Positions 45,156-52,614 of a stretch of DNA of 64,000 nt are shown here, piece after piece. The stretch lies in assembly GCF_014384965.1 (NCBI RefSeq), contig NZ_JACRSW010000027.1, positions 350,454-414,453 on the forward strand, read 5' to 3'. The notes below the pieces were generated by a model. That model did not search any database. It saw only the letters and a program-made list of their open reading frames with translations, and had not been told where the DNA came from. This stretch comes from Jutongia hominis (GTDB taxonomy: Bacteria > Bacillota > Clostridia > Lachnospirales > Lachnospiraceae). The translations under genes were made by a program, and so were the position numbers. The first letter of the stretch is position 1. Each line of letters starts with the position of its first letter.

Positions 45156-46097
45156 ATGAGTGATTATAGTTTAAAAACAATGATGAATAAACCGGAGCGT
45201 CTGGCACCGGGACATCGTATGTGTGCCGGATGTGGTGCAACAATCGCGGTACGTGCGGTGCTGCGTGGACTTCATGAAGGAGACCATGCTGTGATCGGTA
45301 ATGCAACAGGATGCCTGGAAGTATCGTCTTTTATGTATCCTTATACAGCATGGGAAGACAGTTATATCCATAATGCATTTGAAAATGCCGGTGCCACATT
45401 AAGCGGTGTTGAGACAGCTTATCATGCATTAAAGAAGAGAGGCAGACTGCCAAAAGATGAAACGTTTAAGTTTATTACATTTGGTGGTGATGGCGGTACT
45501 TATGATATCGGATTCCAGTCTTTATCCGGTGCAATGGAACGTGGGCATGACATGGTGTATGTCTGCTATGATAATGGAGCATATATGAATACCGGTATCC
45601 AGCGTTCTTCTGCGACACCAATGTATGCAGATACAACAACGACACCGGTTGGTAAGCAGTCAAACGGTAAAATGCAAAACCGTAAAGATCTTGCAAGTAT
45701 TATTGCAGATCATGATGTGCCTTATGTAGCACAGACAACATTTACAAACGACTTTAAAGATTTACATCGTAAATCAGAAAAAGCCATTTATACAGAAGGT
45801 GCTTCGTTCTTAAATGTAATGACACCTTGTCCAAGAGGCTGGCGATATGATACGGCAGAGATCATGAAGATCTGTAAGCTTGCCGTTGACACCTGCTACT
45901 GGCCATTGTTTGAAGTAGATCATGGCAAGTGGACATTAAGCTATGAACCTAAGAAAAAACTTCCGATCGAAGATTTCTTAAAACCACAGGGCCGTTTCAA
46001 ACACCTGTTCAAGAAAGGAAATGAGGAACTGATCGAACAGTTCCAAAAGGAAGTTGACAGAAGATGGGAAGACCTTCTTTATAAATGTGCAAGATAA
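45156..46097 (+). CDS. porB: Pyruvate:ferredoxin oxidoreductase, beta (TPP-binding) subunit
   Basis: A 313-residue subunit that binds thiamine pyrophosphate and a [4Fe-4S] cluster. It shows MCAGCGATIAVRAVLRG, NATGCLEV, the TPP/Mg motif GGDGGTYDIGFQSLSGA and YDNGAYMNTGIQRS. The start has AAGAGGAGG upstream, 13 bp after porA. It completes the porGDAB order common in Clostridia and Thermotoga. A strong terminator follows at 46184. Confidence 0.95.
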   Translation: MSDYSLKTMMNKPERLAPGHRMCAGCGATIAVRAVLRGLHEGDHAVIGNATGCLEVSSFMYPYTAWEDSYIHNAFENAGATLSGVETAYHALKKRGRLPKDETFKFITFGGDGGTYDIGFQSLSGAMERGHDMVYVCYDNGAYMNTGIQRSSATPMYADTTTTPVGKQSNGKMQNRKDLASIIADHDVPYVAQTTFTNDFKDLHRKSEKAIYTEGASFLNVMTPCPRGWRYDTAEIMKICKLAVDTCYWPLFEVDHGKWTLSYEPKKKLPIEDFLKPQGRFKHLFKKGNEELIEQFQKEVDRRWEDLLYKCAR

Positions 46098-46183
46098 TAA
46101 ATTGATTTTTTAGGCTTACCGTTTAGAGTGAGTTTAAGCGGTATGTAAATTTTGTTAGTTCCAATCCTTAATGATTATATAAG

Positions 46184-46226
46184 AAAGTTGTGTAGAGCAG
46201 CCATAGGCTTTACACAACTTTTCTGT
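46184..46226 (+). terminator. Intrinsic terminator of the por operon
   Basis: AAAGTTGTGTAGAGC (46184-46198) pairs with GCTTTACACAACTTT (46207-46221), a 15-bp stem with one G-T pair and an 8-base loop, followed by TTTCTGTTTC. It begins 87 bases after the porB stop. Confidence 0.88.
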
Positions 46227-46398
46227 TTCATTGTAACCGGAGAAACAGAAAAGTTATTATATCCTATTGTATCGGGAAAAGTTGAAATTTTTAATGTTAA
46301 AAGAGAAAATAAGAAAAAAATTCTGCATCTGGTCACATCTAGCAAAAAGAAAACAGCTTTCCGAAAAAATAAAATAATAACAGGAATATGATAAAAAT

Positions 46399-46412
46399 GG
46401 GCAAAATTGCCC
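46399..46412. promoter_or_regulatory. Perfect 14-bp palindrome just upstream of the LysR promoter
   Basis: GGGCAAAATTGCCC is fully self-complementary and ends 8 bases before the -35. It is a plausible operator, for autoregulation or for another factor. Confidence 0.5.
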
Positions 46413-46420
46413 AAAGAATT

Positions 46421-46450
46421 TTGACAGTGTATTCTGGTATAGTATATAAT
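46421..46450 (+). promoter_or_regulatory. Sigma-A promoter of the LysR gene
   Basis: TTGACA (46421-46426), an 18-base spacer and TATAAT (46445-46450) both match consensus perfectly. The LysR start lies 115 bases downstream, leaving a leader of about 107 bases. Confidence 0.85.
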
Positions 46451-46564
46451 AAAAATAGGTATGAAAAATATAGTAAAAAGAACCATTTTATGCAGATTTG
46501 TTCTTTGTTAAAAAGAAAATGCAGAGATCGGTTTGAAAGCAGGCAGGAGGCATAGAAACGAAAT

Positions 46565-47455
46565 ATGACACTTTTGACATATCAGGTGTTTAAGACGGTT
46601 GCGGATCAGGGGAGTTTTCGTAAAGCTGCGGATATATTAGGATTGACACCGTCAGCGATCAGTCATACGATTTCAGCGATGGAAAGTGAACTTGGTTTTT
46701 CTGTGTTGAACAGAAGTAAGTCAGGCGTTACTTTAACTAACTACGGTGAACATTTACTGCCATATGTAAATGCGGTTTTAAACAGTGATGAAAGCTTATG
46801 GCAGGCAATCGCAGAATTTAACGGTTTGAAGCAGGGGAAAGTAAAAGTTGGCTGCTTTTCAAGTATTTGTACGAACTGGCTGCCTTCTATTCTGCATTCA
46901 TTTCAAAATGAATATCCGGGCATCAGCATAGAGGTTTTTCAGGGAACCTATGATGATGTCATTTACTGGTTAAAAAATGGTGTTGTGGATCTTGGGTTTC
47001 TATCGGTTTCCAGTGCTAAAGATATACCGATCGAACCATTGTATAAGGATCCTTTGCTCTGCGTTGTACCGAAAGGCACACCGAAAAGAGAGCCTGAAGA
47101 ATATATGGGTATTGACGAGATGCGTAACCACCAGTTTGTAACACAAAGAGAATCTACGGACGCAGATATACAGAATTTTCTAAAAGAAAATGATCTGAAT
47201 ATCCAGTCGAATTATCATGTGGTGGATGATCTGTCAACAGTTGCATTAGTGGAGCATGGATTTGGTATTTGTATTATGCCGGCAATCACTATGAATGACA
47301 TCCCATATCAGGTGGATTGTTACCCGGTCAAACCGGATGCATATCGTATCATTGGAATTGCAGCGATGAATAAGGAATTCATGGCACCTGCAGTACGTAC
47401 GATGTATAATCATGTATTAGAACAATACCAGCAGGAAGAATGGAGAAAGGGGTAA
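46565..47455 (+). CDS. LysR-family transcriptional regulator
   Basis: A 296-residue LysR-type regulator. The winged helix-turn-helix (about 1-62) includes VFKTVADQGSFRKAADILGLT and SAISHTISAMESELGF; the C-terminal two-lobe effector-binding domain (about 90-290) has VKVGCFSSICTNWLPSIL and VEHGFGICIMPAI. The effector is unknown. It follows the por operon, whose promoter is flanked by two LysR-like palindromes, so it may control pyruvate oxidation genes. The nearest good ribosome site, AGGAGG, is 14 bases from the ATG, longer than usual, but the start fits the family exactly. An Hpt gene follows after 7 bp. Confidence 0.93.
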   Translation: MTLLTYQVFKTVADQGSFRKAADILGLTPSAISHTISAMESELGFSVLNRSKSGVTLTNYGEHLLPYVNAVLNSDESLWQAIAEFNGLKQGKVKVGCFSSICTNWLPSILHSFQNEYPGISIEVFQGTYDDVIYWLKNGVVDLGFLSVSSAKDIPIEPLYKDPLLCVVPKGTPKREPEEYMGIDEMRNHQFVTQRESTDADIQNFLKENDLNIQSNYHVVDDLSTVALVEHGFGICIMPAITMNDIPYQVDCYPVKPDAYRIIGIAAMNKEFMAPAVRTMYNHVLEQYQQEEWRKG

Positions 47456-47462
47456 AAAGGGA

Positions 47463-47810
47463 ATGGTAGATGAAAAAAGGCTAGAAGCGGCAGGAATTGA
47501 TTATAAGATTGCAATGGAGCGCTTTGGAGATAACGAAGAAATTTTTGAAAAATTTTTGTATCGTTTTGCAGATAATACACATTTTACAGATGGCAAGAAA
47601 GCATACGAACAAAAAGATTATGATGGTGTTTTAAAGGCAATCCATGCTTTAAAAGGATTTTCGGGAACTTTGGCAATGGAAGAGGTATATCAGGCATCAT
47701 CAGCAGTGGTGGATAATATCAGAAAAGAAGAATATGATAAGCTTCCTCAAAATATGGAATGGCTGGAAAAAGAATATCAGCGTGTGATGCAAATTTATCA
47801 GGATACCTGA
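47463..47810 (+). CDS. Single-domain histidine phosphotransfer (Hpt) protein
   Basis: A 115-residue four-helix Hpt protein. The phospho-accepting histidine is H61 in AIHALKGFSGTL, with the family's HxLKG pattern. The N-terminal GIDYKIAMERFGDNEEIFEKFL is typical. Hpt proteins carry phosphate between a hybrid histidine kinase and a response regulator; none is adjacent, so the partners are encoded elsewhere. It lies 7 bp after the LysR gene with AAAAAGGG before the start, suggesting co-expression. A paralogue lies at 62910. Confidence 0.9.
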   Translation: MVDEKRLEAAGIDYKIAMERFGDNEEIFEKFLYRFADNTHFTDGKKAYEQKDYDGVLKAIHALKGFSGTLAMEEVYQASSAVVDNIRKEEYDKLPQNMEWLEKEYQRVMQIYQDT

Positions 47811-47943
47811 AAAACAGGATAAGATACGTCAAGGGCTGATTTAGAGTGTTGATTAAATTGTAGAAGAAAAGTGTTTGCTGTTGTCGTGAAAAGATAATAA
47901 AGAATCGTAAAAAATTCACTTTAGAACAGGAGGTAGAGAGCCT

Positions 47944-48474
47944 ATGAAAAGCCGGAAAAATATGAAAAAACGGTCTGTTTTATTTAGTAGGATATCCTGT
48001 GTACTACTATTGCTTAGCAGCTGTCTGTTGTTTGTATCCTGTGGCAAAGATACAAAAGCAGCCGCTTTGGAAAAGTTTGCAAATCGGGATATGGCAAAGA
48101 TTAATGTGGCATATAACAAATTTGCAAAAGCTTATGTTGCAAGCCCGTCTTATGCAGAAGGCATGGAAATCTATGCAAGTTATGTCAATGATACATTGCT
48201 GACGCAGTTAGATGATATCATTAAGCAGACGCAGGCGATCAAGACCGGTCAAAAAGAGATCAAAGCACTGAAAGATAAGTATTTAAAAGCAATGAAAGGT
48301 TATAAGCAGGCATTGACTCAATGTGCGACAGCTGCTTCGGCACAAGATACACAGGCACTCGAACAGGCACGAAGTGAGATTTCAAACGTTGGAACGGATT
48401 TACAGGATTATAACGATTCGCTGCGTGCGTTAGCTAAGAAATACAAAATGACAGTCAAGGAACCGGAGCATTAA
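47944..48474 (+). CDS. Helical lipoprotein, unknown function
   Basis: A 176-residue lipoprotein. A basic n-region and hydrophobic stretch end in lipobox FVSC, with lipid attachment at C33. The mature part is almost all alpha-helical, rich in Ala, Lys and Gln with heptad-like spacing, as in small coiled-coil lipoproteins. AACAGGAGGTAGAG precedes the start. A T-rich half-site AAAAATTCACT about 33 bases upstream resembles the por LysR sites. No specific function is recognised. Confidence 0.78.
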   Translation: MKSRKNMKKRSVLFSRISCVLLLLSSCLLFVSCGKDTKAAALEKFANRDMAKINVAYNKFAKAYVASPSYAEGMEIYASYVNDTLLTQLDDIIKQTQAIKTGQKEIKALKDKYLKAMKGYKQALTQCATAASAQDTQALEQARSEISNVGTDLQDYNDSLRALAKKYKMTVKEPEH

Positions 48475-48582
48475 TTTAGGGATGACAAAGTTATATACAG
48501 ATCATGTATTGTGAATGTATAAATTATGCTTTTAGTAATGAAAAATGAATTGTAAAATTTTACTAAAAAATGAACGACAGTC

Positions 48583-48610
48583 TTGACAAAAAGAAAGCAT
48601 ATGTTATACT
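48583..48610 (+). promoter_or_regulatory. Promoter of the queuosine operon leader
   Basis: TTGACA (48583-48588), a 16-base spacer and TATACT (48605-48610) preceded by TG form a strong sigma-A promoter. Transcription would start near 48617, about 10 bases before the riboswitch aptamer. Confidence 0.85.
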
Positions 48611-48625
48611 GATTAAGTTTGTAAC

Positions 48626-48668
48626 AGACAGTTCATTAGTACCATCCTGTCTTAAAATAAAACTAGGG
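48626..48668 (+). ncRNA. Probable preQ1-I riboswitch aptamer
   Basis: The stem AGACAG/CTGTCT encloses the loop TTCATTAGTACCATC, followed by the A-rich strand TAAAATAAAACTAG. TAGT in the loop can pair with ACTA downstream, giving the pseudoknot of class I preQ1 riboswitches; the A-rich strand also matches. It lies just after the promoter and upstream of preQ1 biosynthesis genes, the expected position for feedback control by preQ1. The loop is about three bases longer than in the Bacillus subtilis aptamer. Assignment is by eye and should be tested with the family model. Confidence 0.72.
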
Positions 48669-48752
48669 CTGCCAAAATGTATGGATTTTAAAAGAGAAAA
48701 GACTATGTTGATGCGAAAGCACTGACATGGGATTTTTTAGATCATATTACAT

Positions 48753-48786
48753 GAAAAAGCAGACGTAGGTCTGCTTTTTCTTTTTT
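48753..48786 (+). terminator. Intrinsic terminator in the preQ1 leader
   Basis: GAAAAAGCAGAC and GTCTGCTTTTTC form a perfect 12-bp stem with loop GTAG, followed by six T. It lies about 85 bases after the aptamer and is the likely expression platform, ending transcription when preQ1 is bound. The antiterminator was not resolved. Confidence 0.88.
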
Positions 48787-48858
48787 GCACAAACAAAAGA
48801 CATTTACAAAACACCTGTACACCCTTAAAAGCATCCTCACAAAAAAGGATACAAACAA

Positions 48859-49278
48859 GCGTCATATTATCAGTTTTGATTTCATGTTTCTATTTTCTTT
48901 GTATTTTGAAGCACTGTATCACCTGATAAGAATTTCTAAGATTTTTGCTTTTTTGCCCTGATTATGGGCGCTCTCATCTGATATAGGGGCAAGGCTGGTC
49001 TGATGTACATTGCTGTTTGGGAATCTCAAAGGCCGTCGCCACTTGCGTTGCAAAAAGTGTATTTGCTTTTTGCAATGCTATGTGTGCGCTACGTGGCTTT
49101 GCGAAGCGGGAGCGTGTCCCAAACAACAATGCTACTCAGGCTGAGTCGCCCCTATAGTGATAACCCGCGCCCAATCAGCAAAAAAGCATAAAAATCAGAA
49201 ATTCTAATCAGTTGGCGTGTCTATTCAAAATACAAAAGAAAATAGAAAGCATGAATTGTAACGTTTGTGATATGACGC
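48859..49278. repeat. 420-bp imperfect palindrome (giant hairpin or MITE-like element)
   Basis: The two halves are imperfect inverted copies. Matching pairs from outside inwards: GCGTCATAT 48859-48867 with 49270-49278; 48881-48910 with 49224-49255; 48923-48956 with 49178-49211; ATAGGGGC 48983-48990 with 49148-49155; 49008-49022 with 49115-49129; and an apical stem 49045-49057 with 49066-49078 around loop TGTATTTG. The middle is more GC-rich than its surroundings. There is no coding frame of merit and no obvious target-site duplication. It separates the preQ1 leader terminator from queD. It may be a decayed MITE, or a large structured RNA. Confidence 0.82.
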
Positions 49279-49368
49279 ACTGGAAAATCTATTATTTTTG
49301 TGAGGACGATCGTGGAAGGGGCATGGTGTTTCGTGAATGTCTGCCAGACAAAATAAAAGAGGTGAATT

Positions 49369-49791
49369 ATGTATCAGTTGACAATAGAACAGAGTTTTGA
49401 TTCGGCTCATTTTTTGGCCGGTTATCAGGGAAAATGCGGAAATATTCATGGGCATCGCTGGAGAGTGCTGCTTGTGATCCAGGAAGAAAAACTAAAAGAG
49501 GAACAGCAACAGCGTGGTATGTGTGTGGATTTTTCAACGCTAAAGGATGAATTAAAAGAGGTTGCAGATCAATATGATCACAGTTTTTTAATTGAAAAAG
49601 ACACATTAAAAGAGAGAACATTAGAAGCCTTAAAAGAGGAAGGCTTTAGCTGGGTTGAGCTGGAGTTTCGTCCGACTGCCGAGAATTTTGCGAAACATTT
49701 TTATGATCTGTTTTCGCAGAAAGGATATGATGTTGCCAGAGTACAGGTGTATGAAACACCGAATAATTGTGCGACATATACAGAATCATGA
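49369..49791 (+). CDS. queD: 6-carboxy-5,6,7,8-tetrahydropterin synthase QueD
   Basis: A 140-residue enzyme that converts dihydroneopterin triphosphate to 6-carboxytetrahydropterin, the second step to preQ1. Zinc ligands H14 (FDSAHF), H27 and H29 (NIHGHRW) and catalytic C23 are visible; FRPTAENFAKHFYDL is the typical C-terminal block. AAGAGGTGA precedes the ATG. The stop overlaps queE by four bases (ATGA). Expression is probably controlled by the preQ1 leader about 740 bp upstream. Confidence 0.96.
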   Translation: MYQLTIEQSFDSAHFLAGYQGKCGNIHGHRWRVLLVIQEEKLKEEQQQRGMCVDFSTLKDELKEVADQYDHSFLIEKDTLKERTLEALKEEGFSWVELEFRPTAENFAKHFYDLFSQKGYDVARVQVYETPNNCATYTES

Positions 49792-50450
49792 ACACATATA
49801 AAGTAGTAGAGATTTTTGAAAGTATCAATGGAGAGGGTATGAAAGCCGGTGAATTATCGGTATTTGTCCGTCTTTGCGGATGCAATTTGCATTGTTCTTA
49901 TTGTGATACAAGCTGGGCAAATGAAAAAGATGCCCCATATCAGGAAATGACAGCCAGGCAGATTGTTCAAAAGGCAGAAGCATATGGCACAAAAAATGTG
50001 ACGCTGACAGGCGGAGAGCCTCTGTTAGCAGAACATGTTTTGGAATTATTAGAAGCATTGTCTGAAAAATTCTGTGTTGAGATTGAGACAAATGGAAGCA
50101 TTGCTTTAGATCCGTTTTGTAAAAAGGATCGTAAAGTGATCTTTACCATGGATTACAAATTAAAAGGCAGTGGCATGGAAGAACAGATGTGTCTGTCTAA
50201 TTTTGCCCTGCTTCAAAGGGACGATACCGTGAAGTTTGTCGTATCGGATCAGACAGATCTGGAACGTGCTTATGAGATCGAACAAAAATACGCTCTGGGA
50301 CAGAAATGCCATGTATTGATCAGCCCGGTCTTTGGAAAAATCATTCCGGCAGATATGGTAGCCTTTATGATGGAGAAAAAATGGGTGACAGCCAGAATGC
50401 AAATTCAGATGCATAAAGTAATATGGGATCCACAGGCACGCGGTGTATAG
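49788..50450 (+). CDS. queE: 7-carboxy-7-deazaguanine synthase QueE (radical SAM)
   Basis: A 220-residue radical SAM enzyme that contracts the pterin ring to 7-carboxy-7-deazaguanine. The [4Fe-4S] motif is C32-x3-C36-x2-C39 in [14 protein letters not shown], followed by LTGGEPLL. The N-terminal [13 protein letters not shown] is characteristic. The ATG at 49788 overlaps the queD stop (ATGA), indicating translational coupling; no separate strong ribosome site is seen. Length is normal. Confidence 0.96.
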   Translation: MNTYKVVEIFESINGEGMKAGELSVFVRLCGCNLHCSYCDTSWANEKDAPYQEMTARQIVQKAEAYGTKNVTLTGGEPLLAEHVLELLEALSEKFCVEIETNGSIALDPFCKKDRKVIFTMDYKLKGSGMEEQMCLSNFALLQRDDTVKFVVSDQTDLERAYEIEQKYALGQKCHVLISPVFGKIIPADMVAFMMEKKWVTARMQIQMHKVIWDPQARGV

Positions 50451-50500
50451 AAAAAAGAGCAAAAGACAGAGTAGATGATTCAGGAAGGAGTCGATTGGTT

Positions 50501-51109
50501 ATGGCAATAGATAAGGATGCGATAGAAAAACACATTCGTGGTATATTGGTTGCACTTGGTGATGACCCGGACAGAGAAGGATTGAAAGAGACACCGGCAC
50601 GGGTAGCCAAAATGTATGAAGAAGTGTTTGAAGGAATGAATTACAGCAATCATGAGATTGCACAGATGTTTAACAAGACCTTTCAGGACAAAATGGACTT
50701 TGAAGAAGCAGGCAATGATATGGTCATGGTAAAAGATATTGAAATCTTTAGTTATTGTGAACATCATCTTGCGTTGATGTATGATATGAAAGTATCGGTC
50801 GCATATGTGCCGAATGGTAAAGTGATCGGGCTTAGCAAGATTGCCCGAATCGCTGATATGGTTGGAAAAAGATTACAGTTACAGGAACGGATCGGTTCTG
50901 ATATAGCAGAGATCATGCAGGAAATCCTGGATACAAAAGATGTAGCTGTTGTCATAGAAGGAACACATAGCTGCATGACGGCAAGAGGAATTAAAAAGAA
51001 TGCAGCATCGACAAAGACATATACTCTGCGCGGAGCATTTCGTGAGGATTCATTTTTACAGATGCGTCTGGAATCTTCATTAGCAATGCCACAGAATAAG
51101 ACAGAGTAA
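50501..51109 (+). CDS. folE: GTP cyclohydrolase I FolE
   Basis: A 202-residue enzyme that opens GTP to dihydroneopterin triphosphate, the first step for both folate and queuosine. Zinc ligands C86 and H89 (SYCEHH) and C158 (HSCMTARG) are present, as are [11 protein letters not shown] and RLQLQERI. The ATG at 50501 has CAGGAAGGAG 10 bases upstream; an earlier in-frame start at 50423 would overlap queE. Its place inside the que operon implies a role dedicated to preQ1. Confidence 0.96.
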   Translation: MAIDKDAIEKHIRGILVALGDDPDREGLKETPARVAKMYEEVFEGMNYSNHEIAQMFNKTFQDKMDFEEAGNDMVMVKDIEIFSYCEHHLALMYDMKVSVAYVPNGKVIGLSKIARIADMVGKRLQLQERIGSDIAEIMQEILDTKDVAVVIEGTHSCMTARGIKKNAASTKTYTLRGAFREDSFLQMRLESSLAMPQNKTE

Positions 51110-51123
51110 GAAAGGAAAAAGAA

Positions 51124-51807
51124 ATGAAAGCAGTGGTTTTATTTAGCGGTGGCGTAGACAGTACAACCTGTCTTGGCATGGCAATTGACAAATATGGAAA
51201 AGAGAATGTGATCGCATTATCGATCTCTTATGGACAAAAACATCTTAAAGAAATAGAAGCTTCTAATAAAATTGCGGCGTATTATGGAGTAGAACATCTT
51301 CAAATGGATTTAGAAAAGATATTTGCTTATAGTGATTGTTCTCTTTTGCAGCATTCTGATCAGGAAATCCCGGAAGAATCATATGCTGAGCAGTTAGAAA
51401 AGACAGACGGAAAACCTGTTTCTACGTATGTTCCTTTTCGCAATGGATTATTTTTATCTTGTGCGGCAAGTATTGCATTATCCAAAGAATGCAATGTGAT
51501 CTATTATGGAGCGCATGCGGATGATGCAGCCGGAAATGCATATCCGGATTGTAGCAGCAGCTTTAATAAAGCCATTTCAGATGCCATTTATATCGGAAGC
51601 GGCAACCAGCTTGTCGTGGAAGCTCCGTTTGTTAATCTGACAAAAGCCGAAGTAGTAAAGATCGGTCTGGATCTGAAAGTGCCTTATGAGCTGACATGGA
51701 GCTGTTATGAAGGAAAAGACAAGCCATGTGGTGTCTGCGGAACCTGTATTGACAGACAGGAAGCTTTTTTGAAAAATGGTGTGACAGATCCGTTGTTATT
51801 ACAATAA
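51124..51807 (+). CDS. queC: 7-cyano-7-deazaguanine synthase QueC
   Basis: A 227-residue PP-loop ATPase that makes preQ0 from 7-carboxy-7-deazaguanine and ammonia using ATP. The PP-loop SGGVDST is at residues 8-14, and the zinc site is C194, C202, C205, C208 (SCYEGKDKPCGVCGTC). GAHADDAAGNAYPDC is a family block. It follows folE by 14 bp with AAGAAAGG upstream. Confidence 0.97.
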   Translation: MKAVVLFSGGVDSTTCLGMAIDKYGKENVIALSISYGQKHLKEIEASNKIAAYYGVEHLQMDLEKIFAYSDCSLLQHSDQEIPEESYAEQLEKTDGKPVSTYVPFRNGLFLSCAASIALSKECNVIYYGAHADDAAGNAYPDCSSSFNKAISDAIYIGSGNQLVVEAPFVNLTKAEVVKIGLDLKVPYELTWSCYEGKDKPCGVCGTCIDRQEAFLKNGVTDPLLLQ

Positions 51808-51957
51808 GACAGTAGAAGAGCGGTAGAAATGCAATGCTATGGAAAAGATTGCAAAAATGAGATGGCAGAGCTTCGGAAAAGAGAAAAAAACATACAGGCT
51901 AAGCCGGAAAAGCTTTGTTGCCAAAAGAGGATAAAAATAAACAGATAGGAGAAAACG

Positions 51958-52452
51958 ATGGCAAGTCATAGAGAAGAAGAAAAGAGTATTACTTTATTAG
52001 GAAACCAGAATACTAAATATGCAGATGATTACGCACCGGAAGTATTGGAAACATTTGTCAACAAACATCCGGACAATGACTATTTTGTAAAATTTAACTG
52101 TCCGGAATTTACGAGTCTCTGTCCGATTACGGGACAGCCGGATTTTGCAACGATCACAATCTCATATGTACCGGGTGAAAAAATGGTGGAGAGCAAATCG
52201 CTAAAATTATATTTATTTAGTTTCCGCAATCATGGAGATTTTCATGAAGATTGCGTCAATGTGATCATGAAAGATCTGATACGCTTAATGGATCCGAAAT
52301 ATATTGAAGTCTGGGGTAAATTTACGCCGAGAGGAGGTATTTCGATCGATCCGTATTGTAATTATGGAAAGAAAGGAACGGATTGGGAAGAAGTAGCAAG
52401 AAAAAGACTTTTCGAACATGATATGTATCCGGAAAAAGTAGACAACAGATAA
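51958..52452 (+). CDS. queF: preQ0 reductase QueF
   Basis: A 164-residue single-domain NADPH-dependent nitrile reductase that converts preQ0 to preQ1, the last step here. The catalytic C55 is in [12 protein letters not shown], with D62 following; [21 protein letters not shown] is the QueF signature with the substrate Glu (E97 region). TAGGAGAAAAC supports the ATG. A 150-bp gap after queC contains no gene or clear terminator, so it is probably in the same operon. With queD, queE, folE and queC the route from GTP to preQ1 is complete. Confidence 0.96.
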   Translation: MASHREEEKSITLLGNQNTKYADDYAPEVLETFVNKHPDNDYFVKFNCPEFTSLCPITGQPDFATITISYVPGEKMVESKSLKLYLFSFRNHGDFHEDCVNVIMKDLIRLMDPKYIEVWGKFTPRGGISIDPYCNYGKKGTDWEEVARKRLFEHDMYPEKVDNR

Positions 52453-52549
52453 AAAAATCATCTTGTACAGAGAAGACGATGCAGGATGGCATTTTTGGTG
52501 GAATTTTATGTCAGCAATCATTAATCTTTTGTTAAAAATGTCTATATTA

Positions 52550-52579
52550 TTGGACTTATGGGAGAAAATAGTGTAGAAT
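52550..52579 (+). promoter_or_regulatory. Promoter of the glycoside-hydrolase-like gene
   Basis: TTGGAC (52550-52555), an 18-base spacer and TAGAAT (52574-52579) fit a sigma-A promoter. It covers an alternative start at 52558, which supports the downstream ATG at 52615. Confidence 0.6.
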
Positions 52580-52614
52580 ATATCGAGAGAACAAAAAGGA
52601 GAAGTCATTTTATC

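Larger units (their letters stand above)
46227..46564 (+). other. Intergenic region between the por terminator and the LysR gene
   Basis: No gene is supported in the first part; a possible 79-codon frame runs through the terminator and is probably spurious. The second part holds a 14-bp palindrome and a consensus promoter, listed separately, plus TGAAAAATATAGT near 46461, a partial match to the por T-N11-A sites. Confidence 0.6.

Noticed and set aside
46152..46391. 79-codon frame after porB
   Set aside because: TTG start without a ribosome site, and it runs through the por terminator hairpin.
48669..48752. Second riboswitch or leader peptide between aptamer and terminator
   Set aside because: Only very short frames and a weak GAAA-loop hairpin were seen; no known aptamer pattern could be matched.
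49003..49191. 62-codon frame in the 420-bp palindrome
   Set aside because: Lies wholly in the inverted-repeat structure, lacks a ribosome site and has low-complexity content.
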